A DNA stretch of 64,000 nucleotides from Mycolicibacterium neoaurum (GTDB taxonomy: Bacteria; Actinomycetota; Actinomycetes; Mycobacteriales; Mycobacteriaceae). Numbering within the stretch: the first letter of the stretch is position 1; each line of letters opens with the position of its first letter. The stretch is taken from NCBI RefSeq assembly GCF_036946495.1, contig NZ_JAQIIX010000002.1, positions 2,790,001 through 2,854,000 on the forward strand, read 5' to 3'. The position numbers and the translations under genes were made by a program. The notes under the pieces are model-generated. The model saw only the letters and a program-made list of their open reading frames with translations. It was not told the origin of the DNA and did not search any database. Below are positions 53,555 to 62,600 of the stretch, piece by piece.

Positions 53555-54763
53555 ATGGTCGATGTCGTCATCTGCAGCCCGCTGCGCACCCCGGTCGGAA
53601 GGATGGCGGGTGCGCTGTCCTCACTCACCGCCGCAGACCTTGCGACGACGACGCTGCGCGCGCTGATCGAACGCACCGGCCTCAGCGAAATCGACGATGT
53701 CATCCTCGGCAACGGCTACGCCAACGGTGAGGCGCCCGCGCTGGGGCGCATCGCCGCCCTGGACGCCGGGCTGGGCACGGATGTGCCCGGGCTGCAGATC
53801 GACCGGCGTTGCGGATCCGGCCTGCAGGCGGTGCTCTACGCGGCAGGGCAGGTGGCCACGGGCGCGGCACGAGTGGTCGCGGCAGGCGGAGCAGAGTCCA
53901 TGTCGAATGTCGAGCATTACGCGCTGGGCCTGCGCACCGGTGTCCGGCAAGGCGGAATAGCCCTGCAGGACAGGCTCGATCGAGCCCGCGAGACCGCAGG
54001 CGGCGCCTCCCACCCGATAGCCGGCGGCATGATCGAGACCGCCGAGAACCTGCGCCGCGAGTACGGCATCACCCGACAGGCGCAGGATGAGCTGGCGGTG
54101 CGGTCCCATCGGCGCGCCATCGCCGCCCACGACGCGGGACGTTTCGCCGAGGAGCTGATCCCGGTGACGGTGCCCGGACGACGGGGCAAGCCCGACGTGA
54201 TCGTCGACCGCGACGAACATCCGCGCGCCGATATCGACCTCGACACACTCGCGGCACTGCGAGCTGTGCGCACCAAGGTCGATCCCGATTCGACGGTGAC
54301 GGCCGGTAATGCCTCCGGTCAGAACGATGGCGCCGCCCTGTGCGTGGTGACCACCGCCGCCGACGCCGAACGGCTCGGCCTCACCCCGCTGCTGCGGCTC
54401 CGGTCCTGGGCGGTGACGGGGTGCCGCCCCGAGACCATGGGCATCGGTCCGGTCGGGGCGACCGCCGCCGCGTTGGAACGTGCCGGACTGACACTCGACG
54501 ATATCGACCTCATCGAACTCAACGAGGCATTCGCCGCACAGGTACTCGCGGTGCTGGCGGAATGGAAGATCGACGCCACCGATGACCGGTTGAATCCCAA
54601 CGGATCCGGGATCTCGCTCGGGCATCCCGTAGGCGCGACCGGTGCCCGGATACTGGCGACCGCGGCGTACGAGGCGCGCCGTCGCGGCGCGCGACACGTG
54701 CTGGAAACCATGTGCATCGGTGGCGGGCAGGGGCTGGCCGCAGTCTTCGAGGCGATCCGATGA
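53555..54763 (+). CDS. Thiolase (3-oxoadipyl-CoA / acetyl-CoA C-acyltransferase type)
   Basis: 402 residues. Thiolase signatures: SPLRTPVGRMAGALSSL near the N-terminus, nucleophilic Cys in QIDRRCGSGLQAVLYAAGQV, ELNEAFAAQVLAV, GSGISLGHPVGATGARI and the final METMCIGGGQG-type motif (TMCIGGGQG). The setting, pcaD remnant, CoA-transferase A and B and a LysR gene in one direction, points to the last step of the beta-ketoadipate pathway (3-oxoadipyl-CoA to succinyl-CoA and acetyl-CoA). A general 3-ketoacyl-CoA role remains possible. The stop overlaps the pcaD remnant start (ATGA). Confidence 0.92.
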   Translation: MVDVVICSPLRTPVGRMAGALSSLTAADLATTTLRALIERTGLSEIDDVILGNGYANGEAPALGRIAALDAGLGTDVPGLQIDRRCGSGLQAVLYAAGQVATGAARVVAAGGAESMSNVEHYALGLRTGVRQGGIALQDRLDRARETAGGASHPIAGGMIETAENLRREYGITRQAQDELAVRSHRRAIAAHDAGRFAEELIPVTVPGRRGKPDVIVDRDEHPRADIDLDTLAALRAVRTKVDPDSTVTAGNASGQNDGAALCVVTTAADAERLGLTPLLRLRSWAVTGCRPETMGIGPVGATAAALERAGLTLDDIDLIELNEAFAAQVLAVLAEWKIDATDDRLNPNGSGISLGHPVGATGARILATAAYEARRRGARHVLETMCIGGGQGLAAVFEAIR

Positions 54764-55092
54764 CTGCCGTCGAGGTCCACGGTGCCGGCCGGCCCTTACA
54801 CCATCGACGATCTTGCCGACGATCTGATCGCGCTGGTGGACCGGCTCGGCATCGCGAAAGCCGCACTGGTCGGTTGTCGCTGGGTGGGATGACGGCCATG
54901 CGGGTCGCCGCCCGCAACCCGAATCGGGTCAATTCGATGGTATTGCCGTGTACCGGCGCCGAACTCGCCCCGGCCATCGCGGGCTGCTGCGTGGACATCG
55001 TGAGATTTGATCTACGGCAACAACTGTCGAGTATCGACGCCCCCACACTGGCGATCACCGGCGCCCTCATCGACCACCTGGAGCAACGATGA
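54760..55092 (+). pseudogene. Decayed 3-oxoadipate enol-lactonase (pcaD remnant)
   Basis: Fragments of a PcaD-like alpha/beta hydrolase survive. MTAVEVHG at the start is followed after an apparent deletion by PAGPYTIDDLADDLIALVDR (54785-54868, one frame). Then LSLGGMTAMRVAARNPNRVN appears in another frame, as if one T had been lost near 54873. A second deletion leads to [19 protein letters not shown] and a premature end. The open frame running through 54712-55092 is therefore not an intact gene. Start and stop still overlap the thiolase stop and CoA-transferase start, so coupling of the flanking genes may persist. Confidence 0.85.
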
Positions 55093-55877
55093 CACTGAAC
55101 AAGGTGATACCCAGCGCGGCCGCGGCGGTCGCCGACATCCCCGACGGCGCCAGCCTCGCGGTCGGCGGATTCGGTCTGGCCGGAATCCCGTGGTTCCTGA
55201 TCGACGCGCTGCTGGAACAGGGCGCCACCGACCTGACCATCGTGAGCAACAACTGCGGCGTCGACGGTGGCGGGCTCGGCCTGCTGTTGGAAGCGCACCG
55301 GATCACCAGGGTGATCGCCTCCTATGTCGGCGAGAACAAGGAGTTCGCCCGGCAGTACCTGGCCGGTGAACTGACCGTCGAGCTGACCCCGCAGGGCACC
55401 CTGGCCGAACGGATGCGCGCCGGCGGCAGCGGAATCGGCGCCTTCTTCACCCCGACCGGTGTCGGGACGCTGGTGGCCGACGGCGGCCTGCCGTGGCGCT
55501 ATCACCCCGACGGCAGTGTCGCATTGGCCTCACCGCCCAAGGAGGTCCGCACCTTCGGCGGCAAGCAGATGCTGCTCGAAGAGTCCATCGTCACCGATTA
55601 CGCCCTGGTGCGCGCGGCCGTCGCGGACAAGGCGGGAAACTGCGTATTCCACGCGGCGGCACGGAATTTCAACCCGCCGGCCGCCATGGCGGGGCGCATC
55701 ACGGTGGTCGAAGCCGAACGGGTCGTCGAGGTCGGCGAGCTACATCCCGACGCGGTGCACCTGCCGGGGATCTTCGTGCAGCGCGTCGTCGAACTGACCC
55801 CGGAGCAGGCCGCGCGCAAGAGCATCGAGAAACGCACGACCCGCGCCCGGCCGAACGCAGAGGAGATCACGCGATGA
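55089..55877 (+). CDS. CoA-transferase subunit A (3-oxoacid / 3-oxoadipate CoA-transferase type)
   Basis: 262 residues. Family I CoA-transferase alpha chain: [56 protein letters not shown] and [20 protein letters not shown]. With subunit B it transfers CoA from succinyl-CoA to a 3-oxo acid. Next to the thiolase and pcaD remnant, 3-oxoadipate (PcaI) is the likely substrate; acetoacetate (ScoA) cannot be excluded. ATG overlaps the pseudogene stop, and the end overlaps the subunit B start (ATGA). Confidence 0.92.
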   Translation: MTLNKVIPSAAAAVADIPDGASLAVGGFGLAGIPWFLIDALLEQGATDLTIVSNNCGVDGGGLGLLLEAHRITRVIASYVGENKEFARQYLAGELTVELTPQGTLAERMRAGGSGIGAFFTPTGVGTLVADGGLPWRYHPDGSVALASPPKEVRTFGGKQMLLEESIVTDYALVRAAVADKAGNCVFHAAARNFNPPAAMAGRITVVEAERVVEVGELHPDAVHLPGIFVQRVVELTPEQAARKSIEKRTTRARPNAEEITR

Positions 55878-56527
55878 GCTGGACCCGCGACCAGATGGCC
55901 GCCCGCGCAGCCCTCGAGCTGCGCGACGGCGACTACGTCAACCTCGGGATCGGGCTGCCGACGCTGATCCCCGACCACCTGCCCGCGGGTTCGGATGTCA
56001 CCCTGCACGCCGAGAACGGCATCCTGGGCGTCGGACCGTTCCCCTACGACGATGAGGTGGACCCCGACCTGGTGAACGCCGGCAAGCAGACCGTCTCGGT
56101 GGTCGCCGGTGCCTCGTTCTTCGACTCGTCGACCAGTTTCGCCATGATCCGCGGCGGGCACGTCGACGTGGCGGTGCTCGGCGGCATGCAGGTGGCGGCC
56201 AACGGTGACCTGGCCAACTGGATGGTCCCCGGATCGATGGTCAAGGGCATGGGCGGGGCGATGGATCTCGTCAGCGGTGCCGAACGCGTCATCGTGCTGA
56301 TGGACCACGTCACCAAAGCCGGTGCGGCCAAACTCGTTCTGGCCTGCGACCTGCCGCTGACCGGTAAGGCCGTGGTGAGCCGGGTGATCACCGAACTCGG
56401 GGTGTTCGACGTGACGGGCACCGGATTCGCCGTCGTGGAACTCGCCGACGGTGTCAGCGTCGATGATGTGGTGACCAGGACCGGGGCACCGGTGACGTTG
56501 CGTGGAGTGTCAATCACCTCCCATTGA
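55874..56527 (+). CDS. CoA-transferase subunit B
   Basis: 217 residues from ATG 55874, with AGGAGA just upstream. It has [20 protein letters not shown], the catalytic glutamate motif [11 protein letters not shown] (Glu forms the CoA thioester) and [20 protein letters not shown]. It pairs with subunit A (PcaJ/ScoB type) and closes the catabolic operon. The lysR start codon follows 18 bp after its stop, with an operator in between. Confidence 0.93.
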   Translation: MSWTRDQMAARAALELRDGDYVNLGIGLPTLIPDHLPAGSDVTLHAENGILGVGPFPYDDEVDPDLVNAGKQTVSVVAGASFFDSSTSFAMIRGGHVDVAVLGGMQVAANGDLANWMVPGSMVKGMGGAMDLVSGAERVIVLMDHVTKAGAAKLVLACDLPLTGKAVVSRVITELGVFDVTGTGFAVVELADGVSVDDVVTRTGAPVTLRGVSITSH

Positions 56528-56541
56528 GAGGTCTAACATCT
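56523..56541. promoter_or_regulatory. Operator and overlapping -10 element of the lysR gene
   Basis: The dyad GAGAGGTCTAACATCTC (56526-56542) has the form GAGA-N-GT-NNN-AC-N-TCTC. TAACAT at 56534-56539 inside it fits a -10 hexamer ending six bases before the ATG at 56546, which would give a leaderless, autorepressible lysR transcript. The same element, inverted, lies before the thiolase operon. Confidence 0.62.
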
Positions 56542-56545
56542 CGAT

Positions 56546-57451
56546 ATGGAGTTGCGTCACCTCCGGTACTTCCGGGCGGTCGCCGAGGAACTGCACTTCG
56601 GGCGGGCGGCCGAACGGCTGCACATGGCCCAACCGCCGCTGTCCCAACAGATTCGGGCCCTCGAACGTGAGCTCGGGGTGCAACTGTTCATCCGCAGCAC
56701 CCGCCGGGTGGAACTGACCGCGGCCGGACGGGCCTATCTGCCTCGCGTGATCGCCCTGCTCGATGGTGTCGACGACGCCGGTCGGCAGGTTCGCCGCATC
56801 GAACTGGGGACCGAGGGGCAGCTGACGGTCGGATGTGTCGGTTCGGCGACGTATTCGCTGCTGCCGCAGTTCGTCCGAACCTTGCGCGCCGAACTGCCAC
56901 TGGTCGACGTGAGTGTCCGTGGGGAGATGCTGGCGCCGGCCCAACTTGCCGCGCTGGCGGCGCGCGAGATCGACATCGCCTTGTTGCGGCCACCGGTGGA
57001 TCTGCCCGGTGTGCGGGCCACCGTGTTGCGCCGGGACCGGTTGCTCGTCGCGCTACCGCTGGGCCATCCGCTGGCCGAGCAAGACTCGCTCACCGTGGCA
57101 GACCTGCGGGATGAGGAGTTCATCGCCCATGTCGGGCAGGGCCGTTCGGTGATGGGTGAGGTGATCACCGGGTTGTCCTCGGCCGCCGGTTTCCGCCCCC
57201 GGATCCGCCAGGAGGTCGCCGAAACCTCGACGCTGGTGACCCTGGTCGCCGCGGGGCTGGGCGTCGCGATCGTGCCCGCGCCCACGGCCGCCCTGGACCT
57301 CGGCGGCATCACCTATCGGCCGATCGAACCCGCCGACCTCGGCGTCGATCTGATGGTCGCCCATGCCGCCGAGACCACAGCGCTGGTCGACCGCGCGGTC
57401 GGGGTGTTGCGTGGCATCGCGGCCGAGGACGGCAGCAGTGCGCGAGAGTGA
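56546..57451 (+). CDS. LysR-family transcriptional regulator of the beta-ketoadipate-type operon
   Basis: 301 residues. Winged helix: MELRHLRYFRAVAEELHFGR, then AAERLHMAQPPLSQQIRALE. The C-terminal periplasmic-binding-like effector domain follows (LTVGCVGSATYSLLPQFVRT). The thiolase/CoA-transferase operon directly upstream carries the same operator, so this protein is its likely activator or repressor. The last codons GCG CGA GAG TGA fall within a 58-nt palindrome, as in DUF559 protein 2. Confidence 0.93.
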   Translation: MELRHLRYFRAVAEELHFGRAAERLHMAQPPLSQQIRALERELGVQLFIRSTRRVELTAAGRAYLPRVIALLDGVDDAGRQVRRIELGTEGQLTVGCVGSATYSLLPQFVRTLRAELPLVDVSVRGEMLAPAQLAALAAREIDIALLRPPVDLPGVRATVLRRDRLLVALPLGHPLAEQDSLTVADLRDEEFIAHVGQGRSVMGEVITGLSSAAGFRPRIRQEVAETSTLVTLVAAGLGVAIVPAPTAALDLGGITYRPIEPADLGVDLMVAHAAETTALVDRAVGVLRGIAAEDGSSARE

Positions 57452-57500
57452 CGCTGCGGTCGCTGGAGGCCGCTCCGGTACGACCACAGCGTCACTCTCG
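57443..57500. repeat. 58-nt palindromic repeat, family 2, copy 3
   Basis: The left arm 57443-57464 (starting CGAGAGTGACGC) pairs with 57479-57500 at 19 of 22 positions, and the length is exactly 58 nt. The TGA of lysR (57449-57451) lies inside the left arm. The loop shares GCTCCGG with copy 2. It separates lysR from the convergent DinB gene, whose stop is seven bases away. Confidence 0.9.
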
Positions 57501-57507
57501 CGCAGTA

Positions 57508-58104
57508 CTAGGAGCCCTTGCCCCACGGGGTCAGCCACGGTGTCGGCTCCCAATCCTCGAGGCCGGCCAACAGCTCGTAGAGCGTCGCGCCGTCGATGCT
57601 CTCCCGGATGATGTCGCCCTGACCGGCGTGGCGAGCCAATTCCTCGATCATGTGGAAGATCACCCAGCGCACCGACCATGCCGCGACATCCTTGGGGAAC
57701 CACGGCACTTCCTGTGGAACCGGCACCGCCGCAGCCAGATCCGCGGTCTCGATGAGGCGGATGGTCTCGGCATTCTGGTCGTCGAAGGCCGCCAGGATCC
57801 CGGCAAGGCTCTCGTCCTCACCCATCACGAACTGCTCGGTGTATTCCTGCTGTAGCTCCTCCATCGGGCGATCGTCGGCCGGCGGCAGCTCCGGTGCCGC
57901 CGCCACCCGCTCCATCCATCCCTTCTGGCAACTGGTGACGTGCTTGATTAGCCCGCCGATCGACAACGCGCTGACACTGGGTGTGGATCGTGCCTGCTCG
58001 TCGGTCAGGCCGTAGGCGATCGCCCGGAACGCGTATTGCTGGGCGGCGACGTACTCCTTGAGTCCGGCACGTTCGTCGGCGACGGGAGGGGGCATGGCGG
58101 GCAT
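57508..58104 (-). CDS. DinB/DUF664-family protein
   Basis: 198 residues, four-helix-bundle type: LKEYVAAQQYAFRAIAYGLT, SIGGLIKHVTSCQKGWMERV and WVIFHMIEELARHAGQGDII. The histidines in IKHV and in FHMIEELARHAGQ match the metal triad of the DinB/mycothiol-dependent-transferase superfamily. Members include mycothiol S-transferases, so detoxification is plausible. It forms an operon with the second DinB gene (one base between the stop and this start) and is linked to a YafY regulator. Confidence 0.88.
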   Translation of the reverse strand: MPAMPPPVADERAGLKEYVAAQQYAFRAIAYGLTDEQARSTPSVSALSIGGLIKHVTSCQKGWMERVAAAPELPPADDRPMEELQQEYTEQFVMGEDESLAGILAAFDDQNAETIRLIETADLAAAVPVPQEVPWFPKDVAAWSVRWVIFHMIEELARHAGQGDIIRESIDGATLYELLAGLEDWEPTPWLTPWGKGS

Positions 58105-58105
58105 C

Positions 58106-58624
58106 TCAGTTCTCCTTCTGGGTGTGGGTGAAAAGATCTCGTAGCAGGCAGATTTCGGCGCCGTGGTGGATCACCTCGCGGTTGATGTGCAGCATCAGCG
58201 CGGCCATCGGATAGTCGGCATAAGGCCCCTCGGCCGGACCGCACGGGCGCTGCAGGTCCGCATCGGACAGGGCGCGCACCCCGGCCGTCCACCGTGCCTT
58301 CTCCGCGTCGAGCTGGGCCAGCGCGGTCGCGGCGTCGTTGGCGTACGGCCAGGTCTGGTAGTCGGCGGCGGGCCCGCCGAAATGGGAGTGGCTGCGCATG
58401 GCCAGTACACCGATGATCACGTGAGCCAACCGCCACGCGATCGTGGTGACCGGCGCGGGCTCGGGTTCCGGATGCACGAAGTCCACTCGGCCGTCCGGAT
58501 GGACCGTCCAGCAATCAGATACCGGTGACCAGAAGTACTCCTCGTCGGTGAGGCCGGCAAGCCTCGGGCGCAGCTGGTTATCCCAGTGGAAGTCCAGCTG
58601 ATCGGCCAGCAGTTCGGTGTTCAT
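58106..58624 (-). CDS. DinB-family protein
   Basis: 172 residues. DinB-like landmarks: ADQLDFHWDNQLRPRLAGLT, TTIAWRLAHVIIGVLAMRS and LMLHINREVIHHGAEICLLR, with histidines placed as metal ligands. It is the promoter-proximal gene of the pair, divergent from the YafY regulator across 54 bp that contain a perfect dyad. This is a common actinobacterial pairing of YafY/WYL regulators with DinB proteins; the natural substrate is unknown. Confidence 0.88.
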   Translation of the reverse strand: MNTELLADQLDFHWDNQLRPRLAGLTDEEYFWSPVSDCWTVHPDGRVDFVHPEPEPAPVTTIAWRLAHVIIGVLAMRSHSHFGGPAADYQTWPYANDAATALAQLDAEKARWTAGVRALSDADLQRPCGPAEGPYADYPMAALMLHINREVIHHGAEICLLRDLFTHTQKEN

Positions 58625-58645
58625 GGCTCAAAGACTCGCACCTCT

Positions 58646-58666
58646 ATAGGACAGTTTCGGTCCTAT
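58646..58666. promoter_or_regulatory. Perfect 7-bp dyad between dinB and yafY (candidate WYL operator)
   Basis: ATAGGAC (58646-58652) and GTCCTAT (58660-58666) are separated by AGTTTCG. The dyad sits in the middle of the 54-bp divergent gap, 13 bp before the regulator ATG at 58679 and 21 bp before the dinB start, so one bound protein could control both. Confidence 0.65.
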
Positions 58667-58678
58667 GAATGCGGCAGC

Positions 58679-59641
58679 ATGATCGACATGAGTACCGCCC
58701 GGGTCCTGCAACTGCTCGGTCTGCTGCAGTCGCGTCGCGTCTGGACTTCCGAGGAGTTGGCCGAACGCCTCGAGGTCACCACTCGCAGTGTCCGGCGCGA
58801 TGTCGAGCGGCTACGCGAACTCGGCTATCCGGTGCACGCCAGCAAGGGCCACGGCGGCGGCTATCAGCTGGGCGCCGGGGCCGCGATGCCGCCGCTGCTG
58901 CTGGACCCCGACGAGGCTGTCGCGATGGCCGTCTGCCTGCGGCTGGCCGCCGGCGGCAGCGTGGCCGGCGTCGGCGAGTCCGCACTACGCGCGTTGTCCA
59001 AGCTCGACCAGGTTATGCCGTCGCGGCTGCGCTCGCAGGTCGCCGCGGTACACGAAAGCACCGTCACCCTGACCCCGGCCCGCAGCGACGCCCCCGTCGA
59101 TCCCGAGGTGCTGATGACGCTGGCCAGGGCCTGCCGCGACCACGAACACGTCGGCTGCGGTTACACCGATATCCGCGGCGCGACCTCGCTACGCCGCCTC
59201 GAGCCCTATCAACTGGTCACCACCGGACGGCGGTGGTACCTGCTGGCCTTCGACAGGGACAAACAGGACTGGCGCAGCCTGCGCCTGGACCGGATGGACA
59301 CCGTCCGCGCGATCGGCAGTACCTTCACCGCGCGCCAGGCCCCCGACGCCGCCCAGTATGTGCAACGCGCCATCACCAGCTCGCCCTACCGCTACATCGC
59401 CAGGGTTCGCTACCACGCCTCGCGTGATGTTGTGGCACAGACCTTCTCGTCGGCCTCGGTGCACATCGAAGCCGACGGCGACCAGGGCTGCATCCTGACC
59501 ACCGGCGCCGACGATCCGCGGGTGATGGCGCTCTATCTGGCCATGCCGGGATGCGAGTTCGAGGTGCTCGAACCACCGGAAGTCGCCGACGCCGTGCGCA
59601 GCGCGGCCGAACTGCTGCAGCGGGCGGGCACCCGAACGTAG
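58679..59641 (+). CDS. YafY-type WYL-domain transcriptional regulator
   Basis: About 320 residues from ATG 58679 (MIDM; a second ATG at 58688 is possible). The N-terminal HTH_11 domain is clear (RVLQLLGLLQSRRVWTSEEL, then LEVTTRSVRRDVERLRELGY). The middle WYL domain includes LEPYQLVTTGRRWYLLAFDR and RSLRLDRMDTVRAIG. A C-terminal WCX extension follows. WYL proteins sense small ligands or nucleic acids; here the divergent DinB operon is the likely target. Confidence 0.92.
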   Translation: MIDMSTARVLQLLGLLQSRRVWTSEELAERLEVTTRSVRRDVERLRELGYPVHASKGHGGGYQLGAGAAMPPLLLDPDEAVAMAVCLRLAAGGSVAGVGESALRALSKLDQVMPSRLRSQVAAVHESTVTLTPARSDAPVDPEVLMTLARACRDHEHVGCGYTDIRGATSLRRLEPYQLVTTGRRWYLLAFDRDKQDWRSLRLDRMDTVRAIGSTFTARQAPDAAQYVQRAITSSPYRYIARVRYHASRDVVAQTFSSASVHIEADGDQGCILTTGADDPRVMALYLAMPGCEFEVLEPPEVADAVRSAAELLQRAGTRT

Positions 59642-59651
59642 GGTGCGGAGC

Positions 59652-62600
59652 ATGCGTGTGACAGCTGCGGAGTCGACGGAGTTGTTCGTCGGGCCGCCTG
59701 CCGCCCCGCTGCAACTCGTCCGCGCCCACCACACCGCCTGTACGGTCCCCACACCGGTGCGGGTGAGCGGCTACGGCATCCACGGTGAGGCCGTCGCCCA
59801 ACCGGGTGACACCTACGTGGAGATCCCGGTCTACGTCGACGATCCCACCCCCGGGCAGCGCCACAACGCCCGGATCGGTGACACCGCCTTCGAGTTCGTG
59901 GTCGCCGAACCGGGCTGGACCATGCACATGATCAGCCACTTCCACTACGACCCGGTGTGGTGGAACACCCAGGCGGCCTACACCAGCCTGTGGACCGAGG
60001 ATCCGCCCGGCGCGTGCCGCCAGACCAACGGCTTCGACCTCGTCACCGCCCACCTCGAGATGGCCCGCAGGGTGCCCGAATACAAGTTCGTGCTGGCCGA
60101 GGTGGACTACCTCAAACCGTTCTGGGACACCCACCCCGAGGAACGCACCGATCTGCGCCGGCTCATCGACGAGGGCCGCATCGAGATCATGGGTGGCACG
60201 TACAACGAACCGAACACCAACCTGACCAGCCCCGAGACCGCGATCCGGAACTTCGTGGCCGGCATCGGGTTTCAGCGTCATGTGCTCGGCGGTGACCCGG
60301 CGACGGCCTGGCAGCTCGACGTGTTCGGCCACGATCCGCAGTTTCCCGGAATGGCCGCCGACGCCGGACTGACATCCAGTTCATGGGCGCGGGGACCGCA
60401 CCACCAGTGGGGTCCGATGGCCGATCACGGTGACCCCGAGCGCATGCAGTTCGCCAGCGAATTCGAATGGACCGCGCCGTCGGGGCGCGGGCTGCTGACC
60501 CACTACATGCCCGCGCACTATGCCGCCGGCTGGTGGATGGACTCCGCTCCGACACTGGCCGACGCCGAGGCCGAAACCTACCGGCTGTTCACCGAACTGA
60601 AGAAGGTCGCGCTGACGCGCAACGTGCTCCTTCCTGTCGGCACCGACTACACACCGCCGAACAAGTGGGTCACCGAGATCCACCGCGACTGGAACGCCCG
60701 CTACACCTGGCCGCGGTTCGTGTGCGCGTTGCCGCGCGAGTTCTTCGCCGCGGTCCGGGAAGAACTCGACCGGACCGGGCGACGGGCGTCGGTGCAGACC
60801 AGGGATATGAATCCCATCTACACCGGCAAGGACGTCTCCTATATCGACACCAAGCAGGCCAACCGCGCGGCCGAGAATGCGGTGCTGGAGGCGGAGCGCT
60901 TCGCGGTGTTCGCCGGTGTGCTGGGCGGGGTCCGGTACCCGCAGGCCGCGTTGGCCAAGGCCTGGGTGCAGCTGGCCTACGGCGCCCATCATGACGCCAT
61001 CACCGGGTCCGAGTCCGACCAGGTGTACCTGGACCTGCTGACCGGCTGGCGCGACGCATGGGAGATCGGCCGTCGCACCCGCGACAACGCGCTACGGTTG
61101 CTCTCCAGCGCGGTGAACGTCCCGCTGGTGGTATGGAACCCGCTGGCGCACAACCGAACCGATATCGTCACCGCCGAGCTGGATCGCGATTTCACCGGCG
61201 TGGTCCGCGATGTCGACGGCATCGAGCTGCCGACCCTGATCGAAAACAACCGCGTCAGCTGGCTGGCCGAGGGTGTCGGCTCGCTGGGCTGGCAGGGTTA
61301 CCGCCTCGACACCGAAGGGCGCGGATCACGCTGGGAACCACACGACGGGGTCACCATCGGCACCGACCGACACCGGGTGAGCGTGGACCCCGACCGTGGC
61401 GGCGGGGTCAACTCCTTGATCACCGACGGCAGGGAATGGATCGCCCCCGGGTGTGTCGGCAACGAACTCGCGGTCTACGCCGAGTATCCGGCCCACCCGA
61501 AGGCCGGCGAGGGACCGTGGCATCTGCTGCCGCGCGGGCCGGTGACCACCTCGGCCCAGCATCCGGCGGCGGTCCAGCTGTGGCGGTGCGCGCTCGGTGA
61601 ACGGCTGGTCGTCACCGGGCATATCGGGGAGGTGGTGAGCTACACCCAGACGATCACCGTCTGGCACGGTGTCGAGCGCATCGAATACCGCACCGTCATC
61701 GATGAATTCACCGGTTCCGATGATCTGCTACGGCTGCGCTGGCCATGCCCGGTCCCCGGCGCCATGCCCGTCAGCGAGGTCGGTGACGCCGTCATCGGTC
61801 GCGGGTTCGGACTGTTCCACGACGGAGACCGGGCGGTGGACGCCGCTGTGCACCCATCCACCCTGGACAACCCCGCCTACGGTTGGTTCGGTCTCTCGGC
61901 GACGCTACGGGTGCGCGTCGGCGAGCAGACCAGGGCGATCTCGGTGGCCGAGGTGGTGGTCCCCGACGACGATGTCGACGCCCGCGACCTGATGGTCGCG
62001 CTGGTGCGCACGGGTGTCACCGCCACCTGCACCGTCGCCGGGCAACCCCGCTACGGGGATCTGGCCGTGGATTCCAACCTGCCCGACGCCCGAATCGCCA
62101 TCGGCGGACCAGATGAGAATTCCTTCACCGCAACGGTATTGGCGTCCTCGCCGGACTGTCGTCAAGAGTTCGACCGCCAACTCTCGGCGACCGGCGCGGC
62201 GCGCGTCTGGGTTCCCGCCCTCGCCCCGCTGGAACAGCAATGGGTGCCGGGGGCCGACCTGCGCGGCGAGCGCGCGCTGCCGGTCCTCGTCATCGCCGGT
62301 GGGCTGGCCGCACTGATCGACGATATCGCCGACGCCGAGATCGCGGTGTCACAGCAGACGCCGGCCGGGATGGAGCCCTTCGAACCGGCCACGGTCGCGC
62401 TGCTCAACCGTGGGGTGCCCGGCTTCGCCGTCGAATCCGACGGCACGCTGCACACATCGCTGATGCGCTCGTGTACGGGTTGGCCCTCGGGAACCTGGAT
62501 CGACCCGCCACGTCGCACCGCACCGGACGGGTCCAACTTCGGGCTGCAGCACTGGACGCACACCTTCGACTATGCGCTGGTCGCCGGTTCTGGGGACTGG

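Noticed and set aside
54712..55092. Apparent 126-codon intact gene after the thiolase
   Set aside because: The homologous PcaD pieces lie in two different frames with deletions, so it is a pseudogene rather than a new protein.
59373..60332. A minus-strand frame across the YafY/mannosidase junction
   Set aside because: It covers the ends of two well-supported plus-strand genes and has low-complexity composition.
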